Source: Nocardia vaccinii NBRC 15922
Lineage (GTDB): Bacteria; Actinomycetota; Actinomycetes; Mycobacteriales; Mycobacteriaceae
Assembly: GCF_001613305.1 (NCBI RefSeq)
Contig: NZ_BDCC01000050.1
Coordinates: 1 to 64,000 of the forward strand
Direction: 5' to 3'
Length of the DNA stretch: 64,000 bases
Part shown: one piece after another, positions 54,795 through 62,576 of the stretch
How the letters are laid out: each line of letters begins with the position of its first letter
How positions within the stretch are numbered: position 1 is the first letter of the stretch
Made by a program: the position numbers and the translations under genes
Notes under the pieces: model-generated
Databases searched by the model: none
The model's input: the letters and a program-made list of their open reading frames with translations, nothing else
Told to the model about the DNA's origin: nothing

Positions 54795-55991
54795 TCATTC
54801 GCCTTTCACCGTGGCTGGGTGTGTGTTGATGGTGGGTGGGGTCCAATCCCACAGGTGGGCGGACTTGCGGGCGCCGATACCGCTGCCTGCCAGACTGGTC
54901 AGCCCGGTCATGAGGCTGTAAGTGAAAGGGTTGGTGGACAGGCTGATTCGCGGGTCCTGGCGGGCCATGCGCTCCACCCGTTGGCTGCGGGGCCGGCGCA
55001 GCCGGTCGTAGCCCGCCAGGGCAGTGGGGATTTCGGTGTCACCTGACAGTTGCGCGGCCAGCACGCACGCATCCTCGAACGCCTGACAAGCACCTTGAGC
55101 CAGGAACGGAGTCATCGCGTGCGCGGCGTCACCGAGCAGCACGACCCGGCGATCGATGTACGACTCGAGCGGCTCGAGGTCGTAAATATCATGGCGCAGA
55201 ATCGCTTCCGGCGGTGTCGCGGCCAGCATGGCGGGGATCGGGTCGTGCCAGTAGCCGACGCGGCGGCCGATCTCGGTGAGATCGTCGTCGTATCGAATGC
55301 CGGGCTGGTCGCAGCGGATGGCGAGGAACCAGAACACGCGCTGGCCGGCCAGCGGGTGTGCCCCGAAACGTGCTCCGCGACCCCAGGTCTGGAATCCGTC
55401 GACCGGCCATACCGCGCCGGACGTGGTGACCCCCCGCCAGCACAGAATGCGCTGAAACACCGGTTCGGGCGCTTTCGGGAAGACGGACCGCCGGATTGTG
55501 CTGCGGATACCGTCGGCTCCCACGACCACATCGGCGGTGGCTCGCCGCGATCCTTCCGCGGTGCGGTAGGTGACAGTCGCCTCGCTGCCGGATTGCTCGA
55601 CGCCGATGACTTCCGCGGCAGGGACCACGCATTCGGCCGGAAGGTTCGCATGCAGCACACCGTGCAGATCGGCGCGATGGTTGGCCAGCAGTGCCGTATC
55701 ACGTCCTGGACGGAATCGCATGAGATAGCGGCCGTCGGGGGTGCGCAGCGTCGCACCGGCCTGTGTCGGAACCGACACAGCACGGAATTCTTCGCCTATC
55801 CCCAGCGCATCCACAGCGCGGACGGCGTTGGGTGCGAACGACCAGCCAGCCCCGACCTCGCCGGTATCGGCACGTCGCTCCAGTACCGTGACCGACCATC
55901 CGGCCCGCCGCAGCCCGATCGCCGCGGCGAGCCCGCCGATCCCGCCACCAACTACTATCGCGGTCCGGCCACGCTCTACAGATTCGGTCAT
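54795..55991 (-). CDS. FAD-dependent aromatic-ring-type monooxygenase
   Basis: A 398-residue class A flavoprotein monooxygenase. The FAD dinucleotide loop is AIVVGGGIGGLAAAIGLRRAGW, the DG motif is VVVGADGIRSTIRRSVF, and the second FAD motif (GD) is RVVLLGDAAHAMTPFLAQGACQAFEDA. The pattern fits salicylate-hydroxylase-like enzymes using NAD(P)H. The substrate is unknown. It overlaps the upstream regulator gene (ATGA) and is followed by the hydrolase, so the three genes form one transcript. Confidence 0.92.
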   Translation of the reverse strand: MTESVERGRTAIVVGGGIGGLAAAIGLRRAGWSVTVLERRADTGEVGAGWSFAPNAVRAVDALGIGEEFRAVSVPTQAGATLRTPDGRYLMRFRPGRDTALLANHRADLHGVLHANLPAECVVPAAEVIGVEQSGSEATVTYRTAEGSRRATADVVVGADGIRSTIRRSVFPKAPEPVFQRILCWRGVTTSGAVWPVDGFQTWGRGARFGAHPLAGQRVFWFLAIRCDQPGIRYDDDLTEIGRRVGYWHDPIPAMLAATPPEAILRHDIYDLEPLESYIDRRVVLLGDAAHAMTPFLAQGACQAFEDACVLAAQLSGDTEIPTALAGYDRLRRPRSQRVERMARQDPRISLSTNPFTYSLMTGLTSLAGSGIGARKSAHLWDWTPPTINTHPATVKGE

Positions 55992-56464
55992 CGCTTGCTG
56001 TCCTTTTCGAAAGGCAGAGGTTCGTCGGTGAGTCGCTTGGCCATCCAGTCGTAAACGTCGTGCGCGGCCCGTAGCCGCCGGGACCGGGCCGACCCTGTTC
56101 CCGACAGGTCGATTCCCGTGGCGATGACATCACGGAACGCGGCCAGGGAGGCCACCCGGCGACGCACCACGGTTTCCCACGCGTCGTCGTCCATCCGGTA
56201 ATAGTTCGTGCGCTCACCCGGTCTCGAGCGGCGCCGTATGAAACCCGCATCAGTCAGCACTCGCATGTTGGTCGCCAGTGACGCCCGGCTCGCACCGATC
56301 ACCCCGCAGATCTGCTCGGCGGACTGCTCCGCCGGATCGCAGATCATCAACCAACCCAGGATCCGGCCCGCGATCGGCGGCACCCCGTACTCCCCCGTGC
56401 AGAACATCGCCACCTGCTCGACCCACTCCAGTAACCGTTCGTTGTCGGCACCCGGTGCACTCAT
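55988..56464 (-). CDS. GbsR/MarR-type transcriptional regulator
   Basis: A 158-residue winged-helix regulator. The N-terminus (MFCTGEYGVPPIAGRILGWLMICDPAEQSAEQICGVIGASRASLATNMRVLTDAGFI) is typical of GbsR-like MarR proteins, and the wing has RRRSRPGERTNYYRM. The C-terminal helices probably dimerise. It leads the operon with the monooxygenase and hydrolase and lies just downstream of a palindrome with 16-bp arms, so autoregulation together with the enzymes is very likely. Confidence 0.9.
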   Translation of the reverse strand: MSAPGADNERLLEWVEQVAMFCTGEYGVPPIAGRILGWLMICDPAEQSAEQICGVIGASRASLATNMRVLTDAGFIRRRSRPGERTNYYRMDDDAWETVVRRRVASLAAFRDVIATGIDLSGTGSARSRRLRAAHDVYDWMAKRLTDEPLPFEKDSKR

Positions 56465-56484
56465 CGCCTCCGACCCTCTTATGT

Positions 56485-56520
56485 GTCTAGTAGTTTCAGT
56501 TCTTACTGAAACTACTAGAC
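56485..56520. promoter_or_regulatory. Long palindrome at regulator-monooxygenase promoter
   Basis: GTCTAGTAGTTTCAGT (56485-56500) and its exact reverse complement (56505-56520) flank TCTT, starting 20 bp before the regulator's start codon. A further ACTAGACTAGT overlap at its edge suggests several half sites. It is a strong operator candidate for the GbsR/MarR protein. Confidence 0.85.
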
Positions 56521-56640
56521 TAGTACAGTCTCCTGTTGTCGGTTCGAAAGCGTCACCGCTACCTCACGCCGACGCCCGAACATGAGTGACCCTGCGGTTA
56601 CCAGGCCCACCGCGGCTTCATGTACCGGGTGACATGATCG

Positions 56641-57294
56641 TCAACGCACCCCGAACATGCGGCTGCTGCGGCTGCTCGAATTGTTGCTGTTCTGATCGGC
56701 GCTGGGCTCGGTGATGACCGTAGCCGTGGACGTTCCGTTCGCATCGGTGGCCCGGATACTCACGGTGTCACCGACTTTCAAGCCGGACTCGGACTGTGTC
56801 GAGGTGTTGATCGTATAGGTGTGCGTGTAGTCGTCGGTGCTCTTCGCGGTGATCGAATCGGCGGAAATCGCTGTGACGGTACCGGTTTGGGTGAGTTCGG
56901 TGGTGTATCCGCCGTCGCCGTCGGAGATGACGAACTGTCCGTGCAGGGTTGGTGCGCCGATCGCGTCACCGGGTGCGGAGTCGGCTCCGCCCGGACCGGA
57001 GGCATTCGCCGCGCCCTGGCCGCCGGGTCCGTTCATACTCCAGCCGGGGCCGCCGCCCGGGCCGCCGAATCCGCCGTGCTCGGACGAATTGCCCGAGGCC
57101 GCGTAGATCACGCCGCCGCCCACGGCGGCGATCGCCGCGGCGATGCCGACCGTGGCGATGGTCTTGCGGGTGGTCCAGGTCGAGGGGGTGGTCTGCGGCC
57201 CGCCCCAGGTCGGCTCGGTCCGGGGCGGTTCGGCCTGGATCGGCTCGGTGTGATCGGGCTGCTCGGGGCGCGGGGGCTGCTCGGGAGCGGTCAT
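56641..57294 (-). CDS. Membrane-anchored Gly-rich protein with DUF5666-like domain
   Basis: A 217-residue protein with a Pro/Glu-rich cytosolic N-terminus (about 40 residues), one membrane segment (TIATVGIAAAIAAVGGGVIYAA), a Gly/Ser/Asn-rich linker, and an outer beta domain (TGTVTAISADSITAKSTDDYTHTYTI, LKVGDTVSIRATDANGTSTATVI). The domain is like DUF5666. AAGGAG before the ATG supports the start. It is divergent from the PhoP-like gene, sharing the 218-bp promoter region that has a PhoP-type box, so it may belong to the same regulon. Function unknown. Confidence 0.8.
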   Translation of the reverse strand: MTAPEQPPRPEQPDHTEPIQAEPPRTEPTWGGPQTTPSTWTTRKTIATVGIAAAIAAVGGGVIYAASGNSSEHGGFGGPGGGPGWSMNGPGGQGAANASGPGGADSAPGDAIGAPTLHGQFVISDGDGGYTTELTQTGTVTAISADSITAKSTDDYTHTYTINTSTQSESGLKVGDTVSIRATDANGTSTATVITEPSADQNSNNSSSRSSRMFGVR

Positions 57295-57442
57295 GAGGGA
57301 GGTACTCCTTGGGTACGAGGGCCCGACAGGGTCGTCGGTGTTCGCTCCACCGTGTGCGGCGAAGCTGGGTGCGGGCTGTGCACGGAGTCAGCATTGGATA
57401 TGTGTGCGCTGGTCAGGGCGGTTTTCCGGGGTGGGGTACGTT

Positions 57443-57460
57443 TCACAGGTAGCGCACAGC
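57443..57460 (+). promoter_or_regulatory. PhoP-type direct-repeat box A
   Basis: TCACAGG-TAGC-GCACAGC. M. tuberculosis PhoP binds two TCACAGC units separated by 4 bp; this has one mismatch in each unit. It lies 52 bp before the response-regulator start and in the promoter shared with the divergent DUF5666-like gene. Confidence 0.7.
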
Positions 57461-57512
57461 AGGGACAAAGCCCGCTCCGAGCGGCGGGCGTGACCATGAT
57501 GAGGTGACCGCT

Positions 57513-58253
57513 ATGACCAGTGTCAATACCCCGACCGAACGCCCCGTGATGCGCCGCGCCGACGGCAGTCCCGTGACCGTGCTGGTCGTCGACGACGAGC
57601 CGATGCTGGCCGAGATGTTGTCGATGGCGCTGCGGTTCGAGGGCTGGGAGGTGCACAGCGCCGGTGACGGCCGCACCGCCATCGCCCGCGCCCGCGAGAC
57701 CCGCCCTGACGTGGTCGTCCTGGACGTCATGCTGCCCGATATGACCGGACTCGAGGTGCTGGGCAAGATGCGTGCGGAGATCGCCCACCTGCCCGTCCTC
57801 CTGCTGACCGCCAAGGATTCGGTCGAGGACCGCATCGCCGGACTCACCGCCGGCGGCGACGACTACGTCACCAAGCCGTTCAGCATCGAAGAGGTCGTGC
57901 TGCGGCTGCGTGCTCTGCTGCGGCGTACCGGAATCACGATGCACGACAGCGGCGCTCAGATCGTCGTCGGCGATCTCGTCCTGGACGAGGACAGCCACGA
58001 GGTGACCCGCGGCGGCGACCCGATCAACCTGACCTCCACCGAATTCGAATTGCTGCGCTTCTTCATGCGCAATCCCAAACGTGTGCTGAGCAAGGCGCAG
58101 ATCCTGGACCGGGTCTGGAACTACGACTTCGGCGGCACCTCCAATATCGTCGAGCTGTACGTCTCCTACCTGCGTAAGAAGATCGACAACGGCCGCGAGC
58201 CGATGATCCATACGCTCCGGGGTGCGGGCTATGTCCTCAAACCCGCAACCTGA
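57513..58253 (+). CDS. OmpR-family response regulator (PhoP-like)
   Basis: A 246-residue response regulator very similar in design to M. tuberculosis PhoP (247 residues). The receiver has acidic pocket VVDDE, phospho-acceptor Asp71 in VVVLDVMLPD, the conserved Thr (LLLTAKDS) and Lys (VTKPFS). The winged-helix domain (STEFELLRFFMRNPKRVLSKAQILDRVWNYDFGG, VELYVSYLRKKID, IHTLRGAGYVL) closely follows PhoP. The ATG at 57513 has GAGG eight bases upstream; a GTG three codons earlier is possible. A PhoP-type box precedes it, suggesting autoregulation. The histidine kinase gene overlaps its end. Confidence 0.93.
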   Translation: MTSVNTPTERPVMRRADGSPVTVLVVDDEPMLAEMLSMALRFEGWEVHSAGDGRTAIARARETRPDVVVLDVMLPDMTGLEVLGKMRAEIAHLPVLLLTAKDSVEDRIAGLTAGGDDYVTKPFSIEEVVLRLRALLRRTGITMHDSGAQIVVGDLVLDEDSHEVTRGGDPINLTSTEFELLRFFMRNPKRVLSKAQILDRVWNYDFGGTSNIVELYVSYLRKKIDNGREPMIHTLRGAGYVLKPAT

Positions 58254-60075
58254 GCCACCGGCTTCCGGCGCGGCGGCGGCGCCATTGCGGCGGCTGTCCG
58301 GCACCGGCTTCGGATCTCGTGAATCCGGCAGGGAGACAGTCGATTCCGATCGCTCCAGAACTTTGCGGCGGCGTTCTCCAGCGGGTTCGGCGCAGCAATC
58401 CGCCGGAGAACAGGACCCCTACCCCCGCTCCGGCCGCTGGTCCCCGCGACGCTGGTCGCTGCGACTGCGGCTGCTGGTCGGCCAGGTGCTGCTGCTGGTA
58501 CTCGTGGTCGTCGGCATCGGGGCCGCGACAGAGCTTGCGCTGCAACAGTTCCTGGTTCACCAGCTGGATTCGCAGCTGATGGACACCGAGACCCACGCCC
58601 TGTTCGATTCCGGTGGTGGTCCCAGCGTCGGTCACCTCCCGGATGACATCGCCGCGCATCCGCCGCCGCGTCCGCCGGAGTCCAAGACCTCCGGGCCGGG
58701 CCCGACCTTCCTCGATCGCGGCGGCATCCAGCCCGATTCCATCGGTGCCGTGGTTGCTGGCGGAAAGGTCACGGCCGCAGGCAAAATCGGCTCCGACGGC
58801 AGTCAGGTATCGCTGAGCGACACCGCGAAGAGTCAGCTGGCGAATCTCGCGGTCGACGGCAAGCCGGTCACGATGGACCTGGACGGGGTCGGCAGCTATC
58901 GGGTCGTGGCGAGTGAGACCTTCGAGCACACCACCGTCGTCAGCGGCCTGCCGATGGCTTCGGTGAACGCGACACTCGTGCGGGGACTGGCGGTTTCGGT
59001 GATCGTCACGATCGTAGCGCTGGCCGTCGCGATCACCGTGGGCGTCTGGGTGATCCGTCGTGCCCTGGCGCCGCTGGATCGGGTCGCCTCGACCGCCGCG
59101 CGGGTAGCCCGGTTGCCGCTGGATCGTGGGGAAGTCGAACTGCCCGTACGTGTTCCGGAGTCGGACTCCGATCCGGGAACCGAGGTCGGGAAGCTCGGCG
59201 CGGCGGTGAACCGGATGCTCGACCATATCGCCGGAGCGCTGTCGGCCCGGCATGACAGCGAGACGCGGGTGCGACAGTTCGTCGCGGACGCCAGTCACGA
59301 GTTGCGTACTCCGCTGGCCGCGATCCGCGGCTATACCGAACTGGCGCAACGGAATCGGGACGATGTGCCGCCGGTCGTCGCGGATGCCATGGGCCGGGTG
59401 GATGCCGCCGCGCATCGGATGTCCGGTCTGGTGGAGGATCTGCTGCTGCTGGCCAGGCTGGATTCGGGCCGCCCGCTCGAACGCCAGCCGGTCGATCTGA
59501 CCCCGCTGACCGTCGACGCGGTCAGTGATGCCCACGTCGCGGGCCCGGATCACCATTGGGATCTGTCATTGCCGGATCGTCCGGTGATGGTCGTCGGCGA
59601 TGTCGCGCGGCTGCATCAGGTGCTGGCGAATCTGCTCACCAACGCCCGCGTGCACACCCCGCCGGGTACCACCGTCGTCGCCGCGCTGGATATCGATGCC
59701 GCCGCTGGTTCGGCGGTGTGGACCGTGCGGGACGACGGGCCCGGCATCCCCGCCGCGCTGCAACCCGAGGTGTTCCAGCGGTTCGCCCGTGGTGACTCCT
59801 CGCGGTCGCGTCATGCGGGCAGCACCGGGCTGGGTCTGGCGATCGTGGCCGCCGTGGTCAAGGCGCACGACGGCGAGATCGCCGTGGACAGCGTGCCCGG
59901 CCGTACCGAATTCACCGTTCGGCTGCCGCTGGTCCAGGGTGCGCCGCCGATCGCCCGGCCTGGTTCAGGACTCGCAACGTGCGAGACGAAGACCTCTGGG
60001 CGGCGTCCCTCGACAGCTCGCACCTCACCCGCGGATATTCGTCACGTCCGCTCGGCGCGTCATCGTCGTTGGTGA
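58231..60075 (+). CDS. Sensor histidine kinase
   Basis: A 614-residue transmembrane kinase partnering the upstream regulator. After a basic Pro/Ser-rich N-terminus, membrane segment 1 is near 80-105 (VGQVLLLVLVVVGIGAATEL). An extracellular sensor of about 150 residues follows, then segment 2 (VSVIVTIVALAVAITVGVWVI) and a HAMP domain. The phospho-acceptor His356 is in ASHELRTPLAAIRGY. The ATPase has N-box HQVLANLLTNARVHTP, G1 VRDDGPGIP and G2 GSTGLGLAIV. The last 45 residues are a basic unordered tail. It overlaps the regulator gene by 23 bp. The signal sensed is unknown. Confidence 0.92.
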   Translation: MSSNPQPEPPASGAAAAPLRRLSGTGFGSRESGRETVDSDRSRTLRRRSPAGSAQQSAGEQDPYPRSGRWSPRRWSLRLRLLVGQVLLLVLVVVGIGAATELALQQFLVHQLDSQLMDTETHALFDSGGGPSVGHLPDDIAAHPPPRPPESKTSGPGPTFLDRGGIQPDSIGAVVAGGKVTAAGKIGSDGSQVSLSDTAKSQLANLAVDGKPVTMDLDGVGSYRVVASETFEHTTVVSGLPMASVNATLVRGLAVSVIVTIVALAVAITVGVWVIRRALAPLDRVASTAARVARLPLDRGEVELPVRVPESDSDPGTEVGKLGAAVNRMLDHIAGALSARHDSETRVRQFVADASHELRTPLAAIRGYTELAQRNRDDVPPVVADAMGRVDAAAHRMSGLVEDLLLLARLDSGRPLERQPVDLTPLTVDAVSDAHVAGPDHHWDLSLPDRPVMVVGDVARLHQVLANLLTNARVHTPPGTTVVAALDIDAAAGSAVWTVRDDGPGIPAALQPEVFQRFARGDSSRSRHAGSTGLGLAIVAAVVKAHDGEIAVDSVPGRTEFTVRLPLVQGAPPIARPGSGLATCETKTSGRRPSTARTSPADIRHVRSARHRRW

Positions 60076-60100
60076 CGTGCGGAACACCGCTCACCCGGGC

Positions 60101-60118
60101 TCACAGCCAGTGCACAGC
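60101..60118 (+). promoter_or_regulatory. PhoP-type direct-repeat box B
   Basis: TCACAGC-CAGT-GCACAGC matches the TCACAGC-N4-TCACAGC PhoP consensus with a single mismatch. It lies 43 bp before the first glycosyltransferase start, in the end of the kinase operon. Confidence 0.75.
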
Positions 60119-60141
60119 GGTGACCAAGTCAGGAGCCACGA

Positions 60142-60165
60142 ATGATCCGAAGAATTACGGCGTGA
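60142..60165 (+). CDS. Seven-codon leader ORF before glycosyltransferase
   Basis: ATG with AGGAG six bases upstream opens a frame encoding MIRRITA. Its TGA overlaps the GTG start of the glycosyltransferase (GTGA). The main start itself lacks a good ribosome binding site, so translation probably enters through this leader by coupling. It contains two adjacent Arg codons (CGA AGA), both rare in high-GC actinomycetes, which could slow ribosomes. If transcription starts after 60142 the leader would not be used. Confidence 0.5.
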   Translation: MIRRITA

Positions 60166-62186
60166 CCTCGACATTGCTGGAACCTGTACCCGCCCCGACG
60201 GCGCCGCTGCCCGCCGGATCGCGGCGTCCGCGGCGGATTCGTCGCCTGAGTCCGGCGGCCCTTCTGGTCGCGACGGCGGTGCTGTACCTGTGGGATCTGG
60301 GTGCGAGCGGCTGGGCGAACCAGTTCTACGCCGCGGCCGTACAGGCCGGGTCGTCGAGTTGGAAGGCGATGCTGTTCGGATCCAGTGACGCGGCGAATTC
60401 GATCACCGTGGACAAGACGCCCGGCGCGCTGTGGGTGATGGACATCTCCGCCCGGCTGTTCGGCTTCAATGCGTGGAGTCTGCTCGTACCGCAGGCGCTC
60501 GAGGGAGTCGCGGCGGTCGCGGTGCTGTATGCCGCGGTGCGGCGGGCCGGTGGGCACTGGGCCGGGATCCTGGCAGGTGCCGTGCTGGCGCTGACTCCCG
60601 TGGCCGCCTTGATGTTCCGCTACGACAATCCGGACGCGCTGCTGGTCCTGATGCTGACCGTGGCCGCCTATTGCACGTTGCGAGCGGTCGAGAAGGGCTC
60701 TGCCGCATGGTGGTTGCCGCTGGCCGGTGCGTTCATCGGCTTCGGTTTCCTGGCCAAGATGTTGCAGGCGTTCCTGGTGCTGCCCGCGCTGCTGGTGGTG
60801 TATCTGCTTGCCGCACAACGGTCGTGGCCTCGACGGCTGCTGCAGGCGGGAGCAGCGGCGCTGGCGATGGTGGTGTCCGCGGGGTGGTATCTGGCCCTGG
60901 TGGCGCTGTGGCCCGCGGATTCGCGGCCCTATATCGGCGGCTCGCAGCACAACAGCGTGCTCGAATTGGCCCTGGGCTACAACGGCGTCGGCCGGTTGAC
61001 CGGCGATGAGACCGGCGGGCTGGGCAATACCAACTACGACGTCGGGTGGAACCGGCTGTTCGCCGATTCGATGGGCGGTCAGATCGCCTGGCTGATCCCG
61101 GCGGCGATGATCCTGGGCGTGGCCGGCCTGTGGGTGATCCGACGCGCTTCGCGCACGGACCGCACTCGCGCGTCGCTGCTGGTGTGGTTGGGCTGGCTGG
61201 TGATCACCGGTGGTGTGTTCAGCTTCGCGAACGGGATCCTGCACCCGTACTACACCGTGGCTCTCGCGCCCGCGATCGGCGGCGCCGTCGGTATCGGCGC
61301 GGCGCTGATGTGGCGCAGCCGCAACGATATTCGCTCTCGCGTCGTGCTGGCGGGCACGTTGCTCGTGACCGCCGCACTGGCCTGGACACTGTTGCGGCGG
61401 ACCTCGGGCTGGATGCCGTGGTTGGCGCCCGCCATCGTGGTTGCCGCGGTGCTCGCGGCGGTGCTGATCCTGGTGGTCGACCGGCTGCCCGAAGCGGTCG
61501 CGACGGTGGCGCTGTTGTCGGCCGTGATCACCGGTCTTGCCGCGCCTGCCGCGTATTCCATTGCGACGGTGTCGACAACGCACAGCGGCGCGATGCCGTC
61601 GGCGGGGCCGGACGACACGGGAGGCTTCCCGGGCGGCGGCCATGGTGGCCCGGGAGGCGGGCACTGGAACGGCGGCGCGACGGCCGACCGCGGTGCGAAT
61701 GCCGCAGCCGGTCGGGGCAATTCGGCCGCCGGTCAAGCGCAGAACGCCCCCGGCGCAGGTGCCGCGGTCGGCGCCTCTCGGACCGGAAATCCCGGCGGTA
61801 TGCACGGCGGCCCGTTCGGCAGTGCCGATCCGGGTGCGAATATCGTTGCGGCACTGAAGAACAACGTGAGCAACTACACCTGGGCGGCGGCCACCATCGG
61901 CTCGGACAACGCCGCCGGATATCAGCTCGCGGTCGGTTCTCCCGTCATGGCCATCGGCGGCTACAACGGCACCGACCCGTCACCGACCCTGCAACAGTTC
62001 GAAACCTATGTGGCCCAGCGCAAGATCCACTACTACATCGACGCCTCGGTGATGGGCGGCATGCGGGGCGGCTCCACCAGCACCGGCAGCGATACGGACA
62101 CCCGGATCGCCGCGTGGGTCGGGGCCAATTTCACCGCCCAGACCATCGACGGCACCACGGTCTACGACCTGACCACCACCCGCTGA
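60162..62186 (+). CDS. ArnT/PMT-like membrane glycosyltransferase
   Basis: A 674-residue GT39/ArnT-like transferase using a polyprenyl-phosphate sugar donor on the outer face of the membrane. The first helix (AALLVATAVLYLWDLG) is followed by the conserved loop GWANQFYAAAVQAGSSSWKAM and SITVDKTPGALWVM, with the catalytic acidic residue expected here. About eleven more helices follow, then a Gly/Ala-rich linker and a C-terminal soluble domain (IVAALKNNVSNYTWAAATIGSDNAAGYQL, YIDASVMGG). The acceptor is unknown; cell-wall polymers or exported proteins are typical. A GTG start is used, overlapping a 7-codon leader. A PhoP-type box and a hairpin flank the gene. Confidence 0.92.
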   Translation: MTSTLLEPVPAPTAPLPAGSRRPRRIRRLSPAALLVATAVLYLWDLGASGWANQFYAAAVQAGSSSWKAMLFGSSDAANSITVDKTPGALWVMDISARLFGFNAWSLLVPQALEGVAAVAVLYAAVRRAGGHWAGILAGAVLALTPVAALMFRYDNPDALLVLMLTVAAYCTLRAVEKGSAAWWLPLAGAFIGFGFLAKMLQAFLVLPALLVVYLLAAQRSWPRRLLQAGAAALAMVVSAGWYLALVALWPADSRPYIGGSQHNSVLELALGYNGVGRLTGDETGGLGNTNYDVGWNRLFADSMGGQIAWLIPAAMILGVAGLWVIRRASRTDRTRASLLVWLGWLVITGGVFSFANGILHPYYTVALAPAIGGAVGIGAALMWRSRNDIRSRVVLAGTLLVTAALAWTLLRRTSGWMPWLAPAIVVAAVLAAVLILVVDRLPEAVATVALLSAVITGLAAPAAYSIATVSTTHSGAMPSAGPDDTGGFPGGGHGGPGGGHWNGGATADRGANAAAGRGNSAAGQAQNAPGAGAAVGASRTGNPGGMHGGPFGSADPGANIVAALKNNVSNYTWAAATIGSDNAAGYQLAVGSPVMAIGGYNGTDPSPTLQQFETYVAQRKIHYYIDASVMGGMRGGSTSTGSDTDTRIAAWVGANFTAQTIDGTTVYDLTTTR

Positions 62187-62194
62187 TCGGAGGC

Positions 62195-62252
62195 CGAGAC
62201 AACGATTCCGCGCCCGTTCCACATCCGGAAGGCGCGCGGAATCGTTGTCTCG
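62195..62252 (+). terminator. Long hairpin after glycosyltransferase
   Basis: CGAGACAACGATTCCGCGC (62195-62213) and its exact reverse complement (62234-62252) enclose a 20-nt loop, 8 bp after the stop. No T-run follows, but the position between this gene and the oppositely oriented tRNA-Gly favours a bidirectional terminator. Confidence 0.7.
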
Positions 62253-62314
62253 AAGACGGGCACGGGGAAGAAGTCCTGGGCCGGGAAAGAAATCTTGGGC
62301 CGGAGAAAATACTG

Positions 62315-62387
62315 AGCGGATGACGGGATTCGAACCCGCGACCCTCACCTTGGCAAGGTGATGCGCTACCAGCTGCGCTACATCCGC
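62315..62387 (-). tRNA. tRNA-Gly (GCC anticodon)
   Basis: On the minus strand: acceptor GCGGATG paired with CATCCGC, D-arm GCGCAGCTGGTAGCGC, anticodon stem-loop CACCT-TGCCAAG with anticodon GCC, and T-arm CGGGTTCGAATCCCG. U73 discriminator as usual for Gly. CCA is not encoded. It lies between the two glycosyltransferase genes on the opposite strand. Confidence 0.97.
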
Positions 62388-62494
62388 ATACCGTGTTCCC
62401 ACGGCGAGTAGAAACCTTAGCCCACCGACCGGGAAAATGCCGAATCAGCAGGTCAGGGTGGGTGCCGTTGGTGCGTGGGGTGCGGGCCTCGACT

Positions 62495-62512
62495 TCACAG
62501 GATGCGCACAGG
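62495..62512 (+). promoter_or_regulatory. PhoP-type direct-repeat box C
   Basis: TCACAGG-ATGC-GCACAGG keeps the 7-4-7 spacing and the CACAG cores of boxes A and B. It lies 64 bp before the second glycosyltransferase gene. Confidence 0.7.
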
Positions 62513-62576
62513 GCGGACCAATATCCGGCCCATCGCCCAATCCGAACATGGTAGGGACCGAGGAGAGGACCTTCCG

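Noticed and set aside
60142-60144. ATG with a good ribosome binding site as the start of the glycosyltransferase
   Set aside because: It is out of frame with the glycosyltransferase and meets a stop after 7 codons, so it was annotated as a leader ORF.
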